From JOPF136 sp035517515 (GTDB lineage: Bacteria; Acidobacteriota; Terriglobia; Acidiferrales; UBA7541): DNA of 6,188 nucleotides. The stretch is taken from contig DATIYQ010000249.1 of NCBI GenBank assembly GCA_035517515.1, positions 1 through 6,188 on the forward strand, read 5' to 3'. The notes below the pieces were generated by a model that was not told where the DNA came from, did no database searches, and saw only the letters and a program-made list of their open reading frames with translations. This document shows positions 1 through 5,799 of this stretch, piece by piece. Each line of letters opens with the position of its first letter. The first letter of the stretch is position 1. A program made the translations under genes and the position numbers.

Positions 1-14
1 TCAGCGGTTTCCCT

Positions 15-344
15 CTACTTGGGGGGCGCAGCCACCGCCGCGCCCCAGAAGTCCACCACCGAGTCGGTCAGCGCGATCCCGTAGCTCCACCGCCCGTTGA
101 GCTGCGATACGCTGCGCCAGGCCACCCGGCACCGCGCGCTCTGCCCGGTCTGCTGGTTGATCACCTTCAGCCGGTCGTTCAAGTCAACTTCCGCTGCCAG
201 GGCGATCAGCGCGCCACCTTCGTTGATCAGCAGCGTGGTCGTTTCCTCCGAGAATGGTTTGTGAAATCGGTCCTGGCCTTCCGCCAGCAGGGGAATGCGC
301 GCAGGGATGCGCGGGCTGGACCGCTGGTCGGAATGTTCCTTCAT
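15..344 (-). CDS. PilZ domain protein (putative c-di-GMP-binding or PilZ-like regulator)
   Basis: A 109-residue cytoplasmic protein made of a single PilZ domain with no signal peptide or membrane segment. PilZ domains commonly bind cyclic-di-GMP through an N-terminal RxxxR motif and a (D/N)xSxxG motif. Here R8-S-S-P-R12 supplies the first. The second is degenerate: T37-L-L-I-N-E-G-G-A-L-I keeps the Asn and the Gly-Gly but lacks the Ser. Later landmarks fit the family: C72-R-V-A-W, then W86-S-Y-G-I-A-L, and a D98-F-W-G ending like that of many acidobacterial PilZ proteins. The ATG at 344 is preceded by a strong Shine-Dalgarno sequence (GGGGAGGA, plus-strand positions 356-363) at 11 nt. The gene follows the kinase gene on the same strand after 203 bp, so co-transcription is possible but unproven. 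Because the second motif is imperfect, ligand binding is uncertain; it may be a PilZ fold that acts through protein contacts. Confidence 0.85.
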   Translation of the reverse strand: MKEHSDQRSSPRIPARIPLLAEGQDRFHKPFSEETTTLLINEGGALIALAAEVDLNDRLKVINQQTGQSARCRVAWRSVSQLNGRWSYGIALTDSVVDFWGAAVAAPPK

Positions 345-355
345 CGTTGCTGAAG

Positions 356-363
356 TCCTCCCC
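356..363 (-). promoter_or_regulatory. Ribosome binding site of the PilZ gene
   Basis: Read on the minus strand this is GGGGAGGA, complementary to the 16S rRNA 3' end, 11 nt before the ATG at 344. It fixes the PilZ start. A weak promoter-like pair lies further upstream (TTGCTG at 417-422, 17 bp, TAGGAT at 394-399), matching the consensus at only 3 and 4 of 6 positions. I mention it as a possibility, not a call. Confidence 0.7.
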
Positions 364-547
364 GCCCCGTTATATCGCGTGCTCTTCTATGGAATCCTAT
401 CGGCAATTATGCCGCGCAGCAAGCATCCCCTGCCTCCGGCCTCTGCCCCAGCGACTCCGTAGCGCCTGCCTCCTGGCTTTCACTGTCAATTCGGACCCGG
501 GCGCTTCTTGCAAGGGTGAGGAATCTGCTCTTGCCGTTCGCGTCGCC

Positions 548-3500
548 CTAGAGCAATCGCTTCAGCCCCGCCCGCGCTTCCGTGATCTGCGGCAGCCGCG
601 CCGTCGAATTCTCGAAATGATTCAGAAACCCCTGGTAGGAGTTGATCGCCTCGGTCTTCTTGCCCTCGTGCTCGTACACTTTTCCCAGGTAGAACTGCGA
701 GAGCGTATAGGTGAGAAAGCTCCGATCGCCCACCGTGCCGAGGTTGGCCCACAGGAGTTGCAGCCGCAGCACCTCTTGGAGATACTTCTCGCCCTCCTGG
801 TACGCCCCCGTTTCCACTGCCGCCCGTCCCGCGGCCCACGTGGCATCCTGCTTCTCCGAAGGCGGTAGCTCTGCCCAACGAGACATCACTCCGCTCCAAT
901 CCCCCGCCCACACCTGGGCATCCATCCGCCCTGTTTCCACCCAGCGGGAGGCCGCGAATTCACCGACGAACGGAATGGCCTTGGTCTGCGCCGCGTTATA
1001 TTCCTTCTCCGCATCTTTTTCCTTTTTCATCACCTGGTAGGCGATCGCGCGCACATACTCGCTTCCGGGCCCCTTCATTCGCTTCCCCAGGGACAGTGCG
1101 GCTTCCGGCCGTCCCTGCTCGAGATATACCTGGGCCGCTTTCAGCAGGATCGGCGGCGCGGAGCTCGGCGCAACCTCAAGATACAGCCGCGCTGATTCTT
1201 CGTAGCGTGCGGCGGCGCGATCCAGAGCCCCCCGCGCGACCTCGATCTCTCCAAACATGCCTGCCGCCGCCGCCTTCATGCGCGGGTCTCCGTGCTCGTA
1301 AATTCCCTGAATGCTCGTTTCCGCCAGCGAATACTTGCCTTGCATCAGATAGACCAGACCCACCTTGAGTCCCGAACCCTGAAATCCTGGGTTCAGCTCC
1401 ACATTCTTGCGGTATTGCGCCAGCGCCTCATCCAGCTTCCCGGAGTACGAGTACACGTCTCCTCGGGAGTCAATCGGATTTGGGTCGTTGGGTGGAACCA
1501 GCGCCGCATATTTATCCAGGGCTTCGAGCGCATGCGGAAGATCGCCGGCTAAAGCGTAGTCGTAAGCCATCAGGTTGTACGCATTCGTGGCATTGCTGTC
1601 CAGGCGAACCGCTTCCTGCAGTACCGCCAGACTCTCGCCGCGGATGCCGAGGGGGAGTTGCAAAGTGGCCAGCGCCAGCCGGGGTTCAATCTCCCGCGGA
1701 AACTCGCGGATTATGGTTTCGTAAGCCTGAGACGCCTCGTCCGTGCGGCCGTCCAGCGCAAGCTTGGTGGCTTGGATCAACAACTTCTGAAGCTGGGGAA
1801 GGGGCAGTCGATTCGCCAGCTCCGCTGCGTGGGCAATGGCGCGGCGCGCCGCCGGAAAGTCCGAGAGCCACAGGGCCGCCCCCAGTTGGTTATAGGCCAT
1901 GGCAAACTGCGGATCGAGTTGCGTGGCCCGCCGAAACGATTCAGCCGCCTGATCCAGCAGAAAGCGGTCATAGTAGGAGTTACCTTCCTCGTAGGCGCGT
2001 AAGGCTTCCATGTTCGATGTCAGCATGGCCGCCACGTTGGGCCGCGCCGGGGCTTCTCCCGGCGCCAGGTCCGCCAGAATCACCGTGGTCGCCTGGTCCA
2101 CCAGACCGAAAACCGCCTGGGCATTCGGCGCCTCGACCTTGTTCACCAGCAGCACTTTTCCGTTTCCGGTTTCCTGAACGCGCAGGTCCAGCCTCAGCCC
2201 CTCTCCCACTTTCAAGAGCGCGCCGCTCACAAACAGGTCCGCGTGCGCCGCCTGCGCCACCTCCTGGGCCTGCCCGGCGGGCAGCTTTCCTTCGCCCTTC
2301 ACTCGTTCGCGGATGATTCCTCGCACCCGCTCCGAAGAAATCACCTGCAGGCCTTTGGCTTGCGCCAGGTTGGTGGAGAGCAATTCCACCACGCCGTTTC
2401 CCAGCCAGTCGAGCGAGGGATCCTGCGTCAGATTTTCGATCTCCACTACGGCAATCGCCTTGCCCCCTCCCGGGCCGGCAGGCTTTGCCAGAAAGCGCGG
2501 CCCCAGCTTCCATACCGTCAACGCGCTCACCAGCACGATGGCCAGCGTCACAACCGCCCGGGTCAAGCGGTGTGCGCCTGCGGCAGGCACCGCCGCGGTT
2601 TCCACCCTCGTTGCCGTAACGGCTGCGCTACCGGAGGTCCCTAAACCGAGGGCCACGCCCGGCGCCGCAGCTCCCGTCGCCCCAGGTTCCTCCGCAGCGG
2701 CCTGCGTCACGGCCGCGCGCGGCGCCGAACTGTCCCGCAGCAGCCGCTGCAAGTCCGCGCGCATGTCCGCGGCGTGCTGATAGCGCAGCCGCCGGTCTTT
2801 CTCCAGCGCCTTGTGGATCACATCCTCGAGTTTAGGCGGCAGGTCCGGATTCACCCGCACCGGAGGCGTAGGCGCGCGGTTCAGGATGCCTTCGGAGATC
2901 ACTCCGGAAGTTTCCCCACGAAAGGGCAGAGCCCCGGTGGCCATTTCATAGAGCACCGCGCCGAAGCTGAATAGATCCGTACGCGCGTCCAGTTCCTGTC
3001 CCCGCACCTGCTCCGGAGACATGTACGCCACCGTGCCCACCGCCGTGCCCGGGCTGGTCAAGTGCTCTTCGCGCACGTCTGCGGTCATCTGGCTGCCCAG
3101 CGTCGAGCCTTCTCCGGCCCCGGGCGTCTGCTTGGCCAGTCCGAAGTCCAGAATTTTGGCGTGCCCCCGCGTGGTTACGAAGATGTTGGCCGGCTTGATG
3201 TCCCGGTGGACGATGCCCTTGGCGTGCGCCGCGTCCAGCGCATCCGCAATCTCCACGCCCAGCTCCAGCAGTTCCTCCAACGGCACCGGCCGGCCGGCGA
3301 TGCGATGTTTGAGCGTGGCTCCTTCGAGCAACTCCATCACAATGTAGGCCAGGCCGTTTTCTTCGCCAATGTCGTGCAGCGTGCAGATGTTGGGGTGATT
3401 CAGCGCGGAGGCCGCTTGCGCTTCCCGCCGGAAGCGCTCCAGGGCGGTCTCGTCGCGCCCCAGGCTTTCCGGAAGGAATTTCAGCGCCACCTGGCGCTTC

Positions 3501-3610
3501 AGCCTCGTGTCCTCGGCCCGGTACACTATGCCCATGCCGCCCCCGCCGAGGCGCTCCAGAATGCGGTAATGGGAAATGGTTTTTCCTGCGAGGGGATCCA
3601 ATGCGGGCAT
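548..3610 (-). CDS. Transmembrane Ser/Thr protein kinase with TolB-like and TPR domains
   Basis: A 1020-residue receptor-type Hanks kinase that transfers phosphate from ATP to Ser/Thr of cytoplasmic targets. The kinase domain (about 15-292) is complete: glycine loop G22-x-G24-x-x-G27-x-V29, Lys44 in VALKFL, Glu63 of helix C, HRD at 135-137 with catalytic Asp137, Asn142, DFG at 155-157, and SPE at 198-200. Arg before the catalytic Asp makes it an RD kinase, usually activated by activation-loop phosphorylation; that loop is rich in Ser/Thr (T185, S186, T189, T193). An Ala/Pro-rich linker (294-346) leads to one membrane span (about 352-367). Then comes a TolB/FlgO-like domain (about 385-515, with AIAVVEIENLTQDPSLDWLG) and roughly ten degenerate TPR-like helical repeats (about 534-1020), both predicted outside the membrane. 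An in-frame TAA at 3623-3625 leaves ATG 3610 as the first possible start; no Shine-Dalgarno is present. The catalytic call is firm; the stimulus and substrates are unknown. Confidence 0.95.
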   Translation of the reverse strand: MPALDPLAGKTISHYRILERLGGGGMGIVYRAEDTRLKRQVALKFLPESLGRDETALERFRREAQAASALNHPNICTLHDIGEENGLAYIVMELLEGATLKHRIAGRPVPLEELLELGVEIADALDAAHAKGIVHRDIKPANIFVTTRGHAKILDFGLAKQTPGAGEGSTLGSQMTADVREEHLTSPGTAVGTVAYMSPEQVRGQELDARTDLFSFGAVLYEMATGALPFRGETSGVISEGILNRAPTPPVRVNPDLPPKLEDVIHKALEKDRRLRYQHAADMRADLQRLLRDSSAPRAAVTQAAAEEPGATGAAAPGVALGLGTSGSAAVTATRVETAAVPAAGAHRLTRAVVTLAIVLVSALTVWKLGPRFLAKPAGPGGGKAIAVVEIENLTQDPSLDWLGNGVVELLSTNLAQAKGLQVISSERVRGIIRERVKGEGKLPAGQAQEVAQAAHADLFVSGALLKVGEGLRLDLRVQETGNGKVLLVNKVEAPNAQAVFGLVDQATTVILADLAPGEAPARPNVAAMLTSNMEALRAYEEGNSYYDRFLLDQAAESFRRATQLDPQFAMAYNQLGAALWLSDFPAARRAIAHAAELANRLPLPQLQKLLIQATKLALDGRTDEASQAYETIIREFPREIEPRLALATLQLPLGIRGESLAVLQEAVRLDSNATNAYNLMAYDYALAGDLPHALEALDKYAALVPPNDPNPIDSRGDVYSYSGKLDEALAQYRKNVELNPGFQGSGLKVGLVYLMQGKYSLAETSIQGIYEHGDPRMKAAAAGMFGEIEVARGALDRAAARYEESARLYLEVAPSSAPPILLKAAQVYLEQGRPEAALSLGKRMKGPGSEYVRAIAYQVMKKEKDAEKEYNAAQTKAIPFVGEFAASRWVETGRMDAQVWAGDWSGVMSRWAELPPSEKQDATWAAGRAAVETGAYQEGEKYLQEVLRLQLLWANLGTVGDRSFLTYTLSQFYLGKVYEHEGKKTEAINSYQGFLNHFENSTARLPQITEARAGLKRLL

Positions 3611-3619
3611 CGGTCTTGG

Positions 3620-3648
3620 ATATTAGTCCGCGCCGCAAAGTCCGTCAA
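3620..3648 (-). promoter_or_regulatory. Sigma70-type promoter of the kinase gene, apparently leaderless
   Basis: On the minus strand TTGACG (3643-3648) and TAATAT (3620-3625) are separated by exactly 17 bp, each with 5 of 6 or 4 of 6 consensus bases. Only 9 nt separate the -10 box from the ATG at 3610, so transcription starting about 7 nt downstream of the box would leave a leader of only 2-3 nt. This fits the absence of any Shine-Dalgarno and the in-frame stop that overlaps the -10 box. The sequence is seen directly; the transcription start is inferred. Confidence 0.7.
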
Positions 3649-3817
3649 CGCTGCCCGGCCCGCGTGGTTCCGTCTGTTCTTCCGCTGCTATGGACATGCC
3701 TGCCGGCCCGTTTGCCGGGATCCCTTTCCCGCCGTGCCGTATCCCACGTCACATCCAGCCGTGTACTGGCTCACCGAACGCAGCAGGCTTCACGTGCTAA
3801 CGAACGAGGTGTGGTAG

Positions 3818-4081
3818 GTGCTTATGCGCTCTAGCGGCTCAGCTCGCAGGCCCATGGATTCATCTACAGACTGCGTGCTCACCGTGGACTGCCCCACGCA
3901 CCACACCAAAGCCCGCATCACCATTGCCAGGTGGAGGGCCGGCAACGGGCAATACACTCCGTGGACCGTCGTGGATTGCTCACTGCTCCCGGCCGGCGAT
4001 ACCCCCTGCCACGTGGGCTGCCTCGCTCAACTGACTGATGTTTCCAGACTGGCCTGGCGCAAGCGCGGCCGGCCAGGGTGA
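3818..4081 (+). CDS. Small cysteine-containing protein of unknown function
   Basis: I do not recognise a named family. The reading frame gives up to 87 residues, with strongly GC-biased third codon positions through the core (about codons 18-70), which argues that it is really translated. It has no signal peptide or membrane span. The core holds Cys19, Cys25, Cys54, Cys64 and Cys68, the last three in DCSLLPAGDTPCHVGCLAQ, plus His28-His29 and His65. The C-x9-C-x3-C tail with a distant Cys/His group could bind zinc or another metal, or form disulfides; this is inference. The C-terminus is basic (RKRGRP). The start is uncertain: GTG 3818 has GAGG (3806-3809) at 8 nt, ATG 3824 has only AGG at 5 nt, and ATG 3854 would keep all the cysteines. 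It diverges from the kinase gene and converges on the DUF1801 gene with 59 bp between stops. Confidence 0.6.
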   Translation: MLMRSSGSARRPMDSSTDCVLTVDCPTHHTKARITIARWRAGNGQYTPWTVVDCSLLPAGDTPCHVGCLAQLTDVSRLAWRKRGRPG

Positions 4082-4089
4082 AATCGCCT

Positions 4090-4121
4090 GCCAGCGGCCT
4101 TCCCGGGCGCCTGCCACTGGC
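4090..4121. terminator. GC-rich hairpin between convergent genes (possible terminator)
   Basis: The arms GCCAGCGGC (4090-4098) and GCCACTGGC (4113-4121) form a 9-bp stem around a 14-nt loop. Read as minus-strand RNA all nine pairs form, one being G-U; read as plus-strand RNA one pair becomes C-A. It lies 8 nt after the stop of the small Cys gene and 19 nt after the stop of the DUF1801 gene, where a shared terminator would be expected. Neither side has a proper U-tract, so classical intrinsic termination is doubtful. The same arms also read as an imperfect direct repeat (GCCTGCCAGCGGCC at 4086 and GCCTGCCACTGGCC at 4109). Confidence 0.4.
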
Positions 4122-4140
4122 CTAGCCCCGGCTTGCCATC

Positions 4141-4560
4141 TTAGCTTCCGTGCTTCGTGCGCTTCGCCGCCAGGGCCTTCGTTGCCAGTGTCTCCAGCAC
4201 CTTCGGGTCCACATCCGCCAGCTTCTTGATGTAGAGGCACCCCTTGCCCGTGGTGTGCTTGCCGAGCTTGGCCAGCAGCGCATCGGCCCCGCTGAATCCA
4301 GTCATGCCGTACAGCACGGTTGCCGATTTTCGCGGCGAAAAAGCGATCAGCGGCATATCACCCTCGCGCCCGCTTTCGTATTTGTAGTGGTAGCTGCCGA
4401 ACCCGATGATGGACGGACCCCACATCTTCGCCTTCTCCCCGGCCGCGGCTTGCATCATTTTTACCAGCGCCTTCGCGTCCGTCCGCTTCGCCGGGTCCGC
4501 CAGGGCCTCGATGTACGCCGTCACGCTCACCGTGGTGGGCTTGGTTTTGTTTTCCGCCAT
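4141..4560 (-). CDS. DUF1801 (YdhG-like) domain protein
   Basis: A 139-residue soluble protein of the DUF1801 family, which has a frataxin-like fold; its biochemical role in most bacteria is unknown. One family member in Bacillus (YdhG/Fra) has been linked to iron handling, but that role should not be carried over without evidence. Family landmarks are visible: an N-terminal helix with D28-A-K-A-L-V-K-M-M, then W47-G-P-S-I-I-G-F-G, the Y57-H-Y-K-Y strand, F74-S-P-R-K, and a C-terminal G-K-G-C-L-Y-I-K-K-L segment followed by a Lys/Ala-rich helix. The frame is open 34 codons further upstream (to 4662), but ATG 4560 is chosen because a perfect AGGAGG (4569-4574) sits 8 nt before it and the extra residues look non-coding and run into a palindrome. 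It appears to be a single-gene unit. Confidence 0.9.
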   Translation of the reverse strand: MAENKTKPTTVSVTAYIEALADPAKRTDAKALVKMMQAAAGEKAKMWGPSIIGFGSYHYKYESGREGDMPLIAFSPRKSATVLYGMTGFSGADALLAKLGKHTTGKGCLYIKKLADVDPKVLETLATKALAAKRTKHGS

Positions 4561-4568
4561 TCCCCGCG

Positions 4569-4574
4569 CCTCCT
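4569..4574 (-). promoter_or_regulatory. Ribosome binding site deciding the DUF1801 start
   Basis: AGGAGG on the minus strand, 8 nt before ATG 4560. It selects this start over the ATG at 4662 in the same frame, which would add 34 residues with no family similarity that I can see. Confidence 0.8.
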
Positions 4575-4652
4575 GTGCCCCCGCAAGGTAGCATGGCTTG
4601 CCAGTGGACGCACGGGCGCCGCGTCGCGAGTAGTGGGTCAGTTTGCCTCGTA

Positions 4653-4674
4653 GCACAGACATTCCTGTCTTTGC
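4653..4674. repeat. Palindromic REP-like element
   Basis: Arms GCACAGACA (4653-4661) and TGTCTTTGC (4666-4674) pair at 8 of 9 positions around the 4-nt loop TTCC; on the minus strand the loop reads GGAA, a GNRA tetraloop. Hairpins of the type CACAGACATTCCTGTCTGTG recur as dispersed intergenic palindromes in acidobacterial and some verrucomicrobial genomes, as I recall. Only one copy is in this window, so the repeat status is an inference. It sits in the spacer upstream of the DUF1801 gene. Confidence 0.5.
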
Positions 4675-4854
4675 GCGGGGTCAATTCCCTCGATATAAGC
4701 TGACAAAGAAATGCTACAGCCCTTCCTTCGCTCGATCCCAGCAAGCTGAACTCCTACCGCGCCGCGCACCGCTATCGCGTTCTGCAAACAATCTCGGTTT
4801 GTCATTGGCCGCAAATCCTTGCCGGTACGATCCCGCCATCCCCAGAGCCCAGTT

Positions 4855-5442
4855 TCAAGGCAGGTTCACCATGTAGCCGGTGAGAAAGAATTGACATTCA
4901 ATTCCTCCGCTCGCTGGAGCCGGACCAGTCAGCCGGACCCATCCCCCCAGAGTTGCGGACCCACTGGTTTCGATATAGAACCGCACCAGTTGCGATGCGA
5001 AGAAGCGGACGACGCCTTGTCCGTCCGTTAGCGATTTGGTGACCGGCAGCGGAAAGATCTGATCGAGGACAAAATGTTGCGGCGAGGTCTCGTCGTAGAT
5101 GAAGTCCAGACTGGCCACTTGCACCTTTGCGGCCGCCGGGATGGGACAAACCCCGGTTACGTATTCAATGACGATGCCTTTCTTGGGAGGCAGCGCTACC
5201 GCCGCAACATTGTGGAATTCAGTCAGTCCGGTATTGACATTCAGGATAAAGCTGCCCCGGAACGGGATTCGTGCCGGGTTGTCCGCATCCCTTACGCTTC
5301 CGGTAACCGGCAGCGGCGTATTCACCACATTCACATCGGTGGCCGCATTCGCGCGAACCGTTTTCTGGGGGAGCACAGAGACCCCAAGTGCAAGAGCCGC
5401 GAGTCCCAGCGTGGCGCCGAGCAGCCGTGCGAATCGTTTCAT
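4855..5442 (-). CDS. Secreted protein of unknown function (195 aa)
   Basis: I recognise no named family. The protein begins with a clear Sec signal peptide: basic MKRFAR, a hydrophobic stretch at about 7-24, and an ANA cleavage site at 31-33, so the mature protein would start near Ala34. There is no lipobox and no second membrane span, so it should be periplasmic or extracellular. The mature N-terminus carries D36-V-N-V-V-N-T-P-L-P-V-T-G, a stretch seen at the start of many secreted acidobacterial proteins. The rest looks like an all-beta domain, with alternating hydrophobic strands such as F65-I-L-N-V, V91-I-E-Y-V and W168-V-R-L. Cys99 and Cys183 are the only cysteines and may form a disulfide. 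ATG 5442 is chosen over the upstream ATG at 5463 because AAGGAGG (5449-5455) lies 6 nt before it and the shorter form gives a classical signal peptide. Confidence 0.85.
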   Translation of the reverse strand: MKRFARLLGATLGLAALALGVSVLPQKTVRANAATDVNVVNTPLPVTGSVRDADNPARIPFRGSFILNVNTGLTEFHNVAAVALPPKKGIVIEYVTGVCPIPAAAKVQVASLDFIYDETSPQHFVLDQIFPLPVTKSLTDGQGVVRFFASQLVRFYIETSGSATLGGWVRLTGPAPASGGIECQFFLTGYMVNLP

Positions 5443-5448
5443 CGTCTT

Positions 5449-5455
5449 CCTCCTT
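5449..5455 (-). promoter_or_regulatory. Ribosome binding site deciding the secreted-protein start
   Basis: AAGGAGG on the minus strand, 6 nt before ATG 5442. It lies inside the longer open frame that begins at 5463, so translation from 5463 is unlikely. Confidence 0.8.
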
Positions 5456-5785
5456 GTGGTCACCTTTACATTGCAGCCGGTCCCCTGCTGGGCGGGTTGC
5501 GCTGTGGAAATTGGGGATCGCTGCTACTGCACCTGGGGGTGATGGTACCTCTGCTTCCGTCGTTTTGTACCCGCCCCCGCTGCGGGCCACGGCACTCCCG
5601 AGGAGCTGCATGGGGCTCCCAATCCATGTTGTTTTCAAATTGGCGCGCAACTCGGGAGAATCTCGGCCGGAGCAACTGCTCGAACCCATCCCATCACCGC
5701 TTCTTTCCGCCGCCGTTCTCCTTGTGCCATTTTCGATCGGATTGTGCGCCGAGTTCTCACCCCTCCTCAAACCGCACGGCCGCGA

Positions 5786-5791
5786 TATGAT
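5786..5791 (+). promoter_or_regulatory. Candidate -10 box (TATGAT) of a leaderless gene
   Basis: TATGAT matches TATAAT at 5 of 6 positions and ends 8 nt before ATG 5800, so transcription would start at or within about 2 nt of the start codon. There is no recognisable -35 box at 16-18 bp and no Shine-Dalgarno before the ATG. It is weaker than the kinase promoter. Confidence 0.4.
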
Positions 5792-5799
5792 TCCCCCTG

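Larger units (their letters stand above)
4561..4854. other. Intergenic region upstream of the DUF1801 gene
   Basis: This 294-bp spacer separates two minus-strand genes. It holds the DUF1801 ribosome binding site, the palindrome at 4653-4674, and a TTGACC (minus strand) just upstream of the palindrome without a matching -10 box at 17 bp. The part from 4690 to 4854 shows no convincing gene, promoter or U-tailed terminator. Confidence 0.5.
5443..5799. other. Divergent intergenic region
   Basis: This 357-bp spacer separates two divergent genes for secreted proteins. I see no gene in it: the frames running through it have mixed codon use and no family features. It holds the minus-strand ribosome binding site at 5449-5455, a small hairpin (GGAGC at 5602-5606 with GCTCC at 5615-5619), a perfect 12-bp interrupted palindrome GAGCAACTGCTC (5670-5681) that could be an operator but could also be chance, and a TATGAT box at 5786-5791 just before the plus-strand gene. 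No promoter for the minus-strand gene stands out. Confidence 0.5.

Noticed and set aside
369..374. TATAAC (minus strand) as a -10 box for the PilZ gene
   Set aside because: Transcription would start at or inside the Shine-Dalgarno sequence, and no -35 box lies at the right distance.
484..489. A perfect TTGACA on the minus strand between the kinase and PilZ genes
   Set aside because: No -10-like hexamer lies 16-18 bp downstream; the region there is GC-rich.
1480..2316. A 278-codon open frame on the plus strand, opposite the kinase TPR region
   Set aside because: It is very rich in Pro, Arg, Ala and Ser, has no domain features and lies antisense to a convincing gene; a typical shadow in GC-rich DNA.
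2946..3638. A 230-codon minus-strand frame overlapping the kinase domain
   Set aside because: It is the kinase region read in another frame, with Gly/Arg/His-rich low-complexity translation; the kinase frame has every catalytic motif.
3980..4240. An 86-codon minus-strand frame overlapping the ends of the DUF1801 and small Cys genes
   Set aside because: Gly/Ala-rich translation with no features, overlapping two better-supported genes.
4643..4876. A 77-codon plus-strand frame through the spacer upstream of the DUF1801 gene
   Set aside because: Its N-terminal residues are translated from the palindrome at 4653-4674 and the rest shows no codon bias or family features.
5219..5770. A 183-codon minus-strand frame across the secreted-protein gene and its upstream spacer
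   Set aside because: No domain features or ribosome binding site; it overlaps the start of the 195-aa gene, whose signal peptide and Shine-Dalgarno are convincing.
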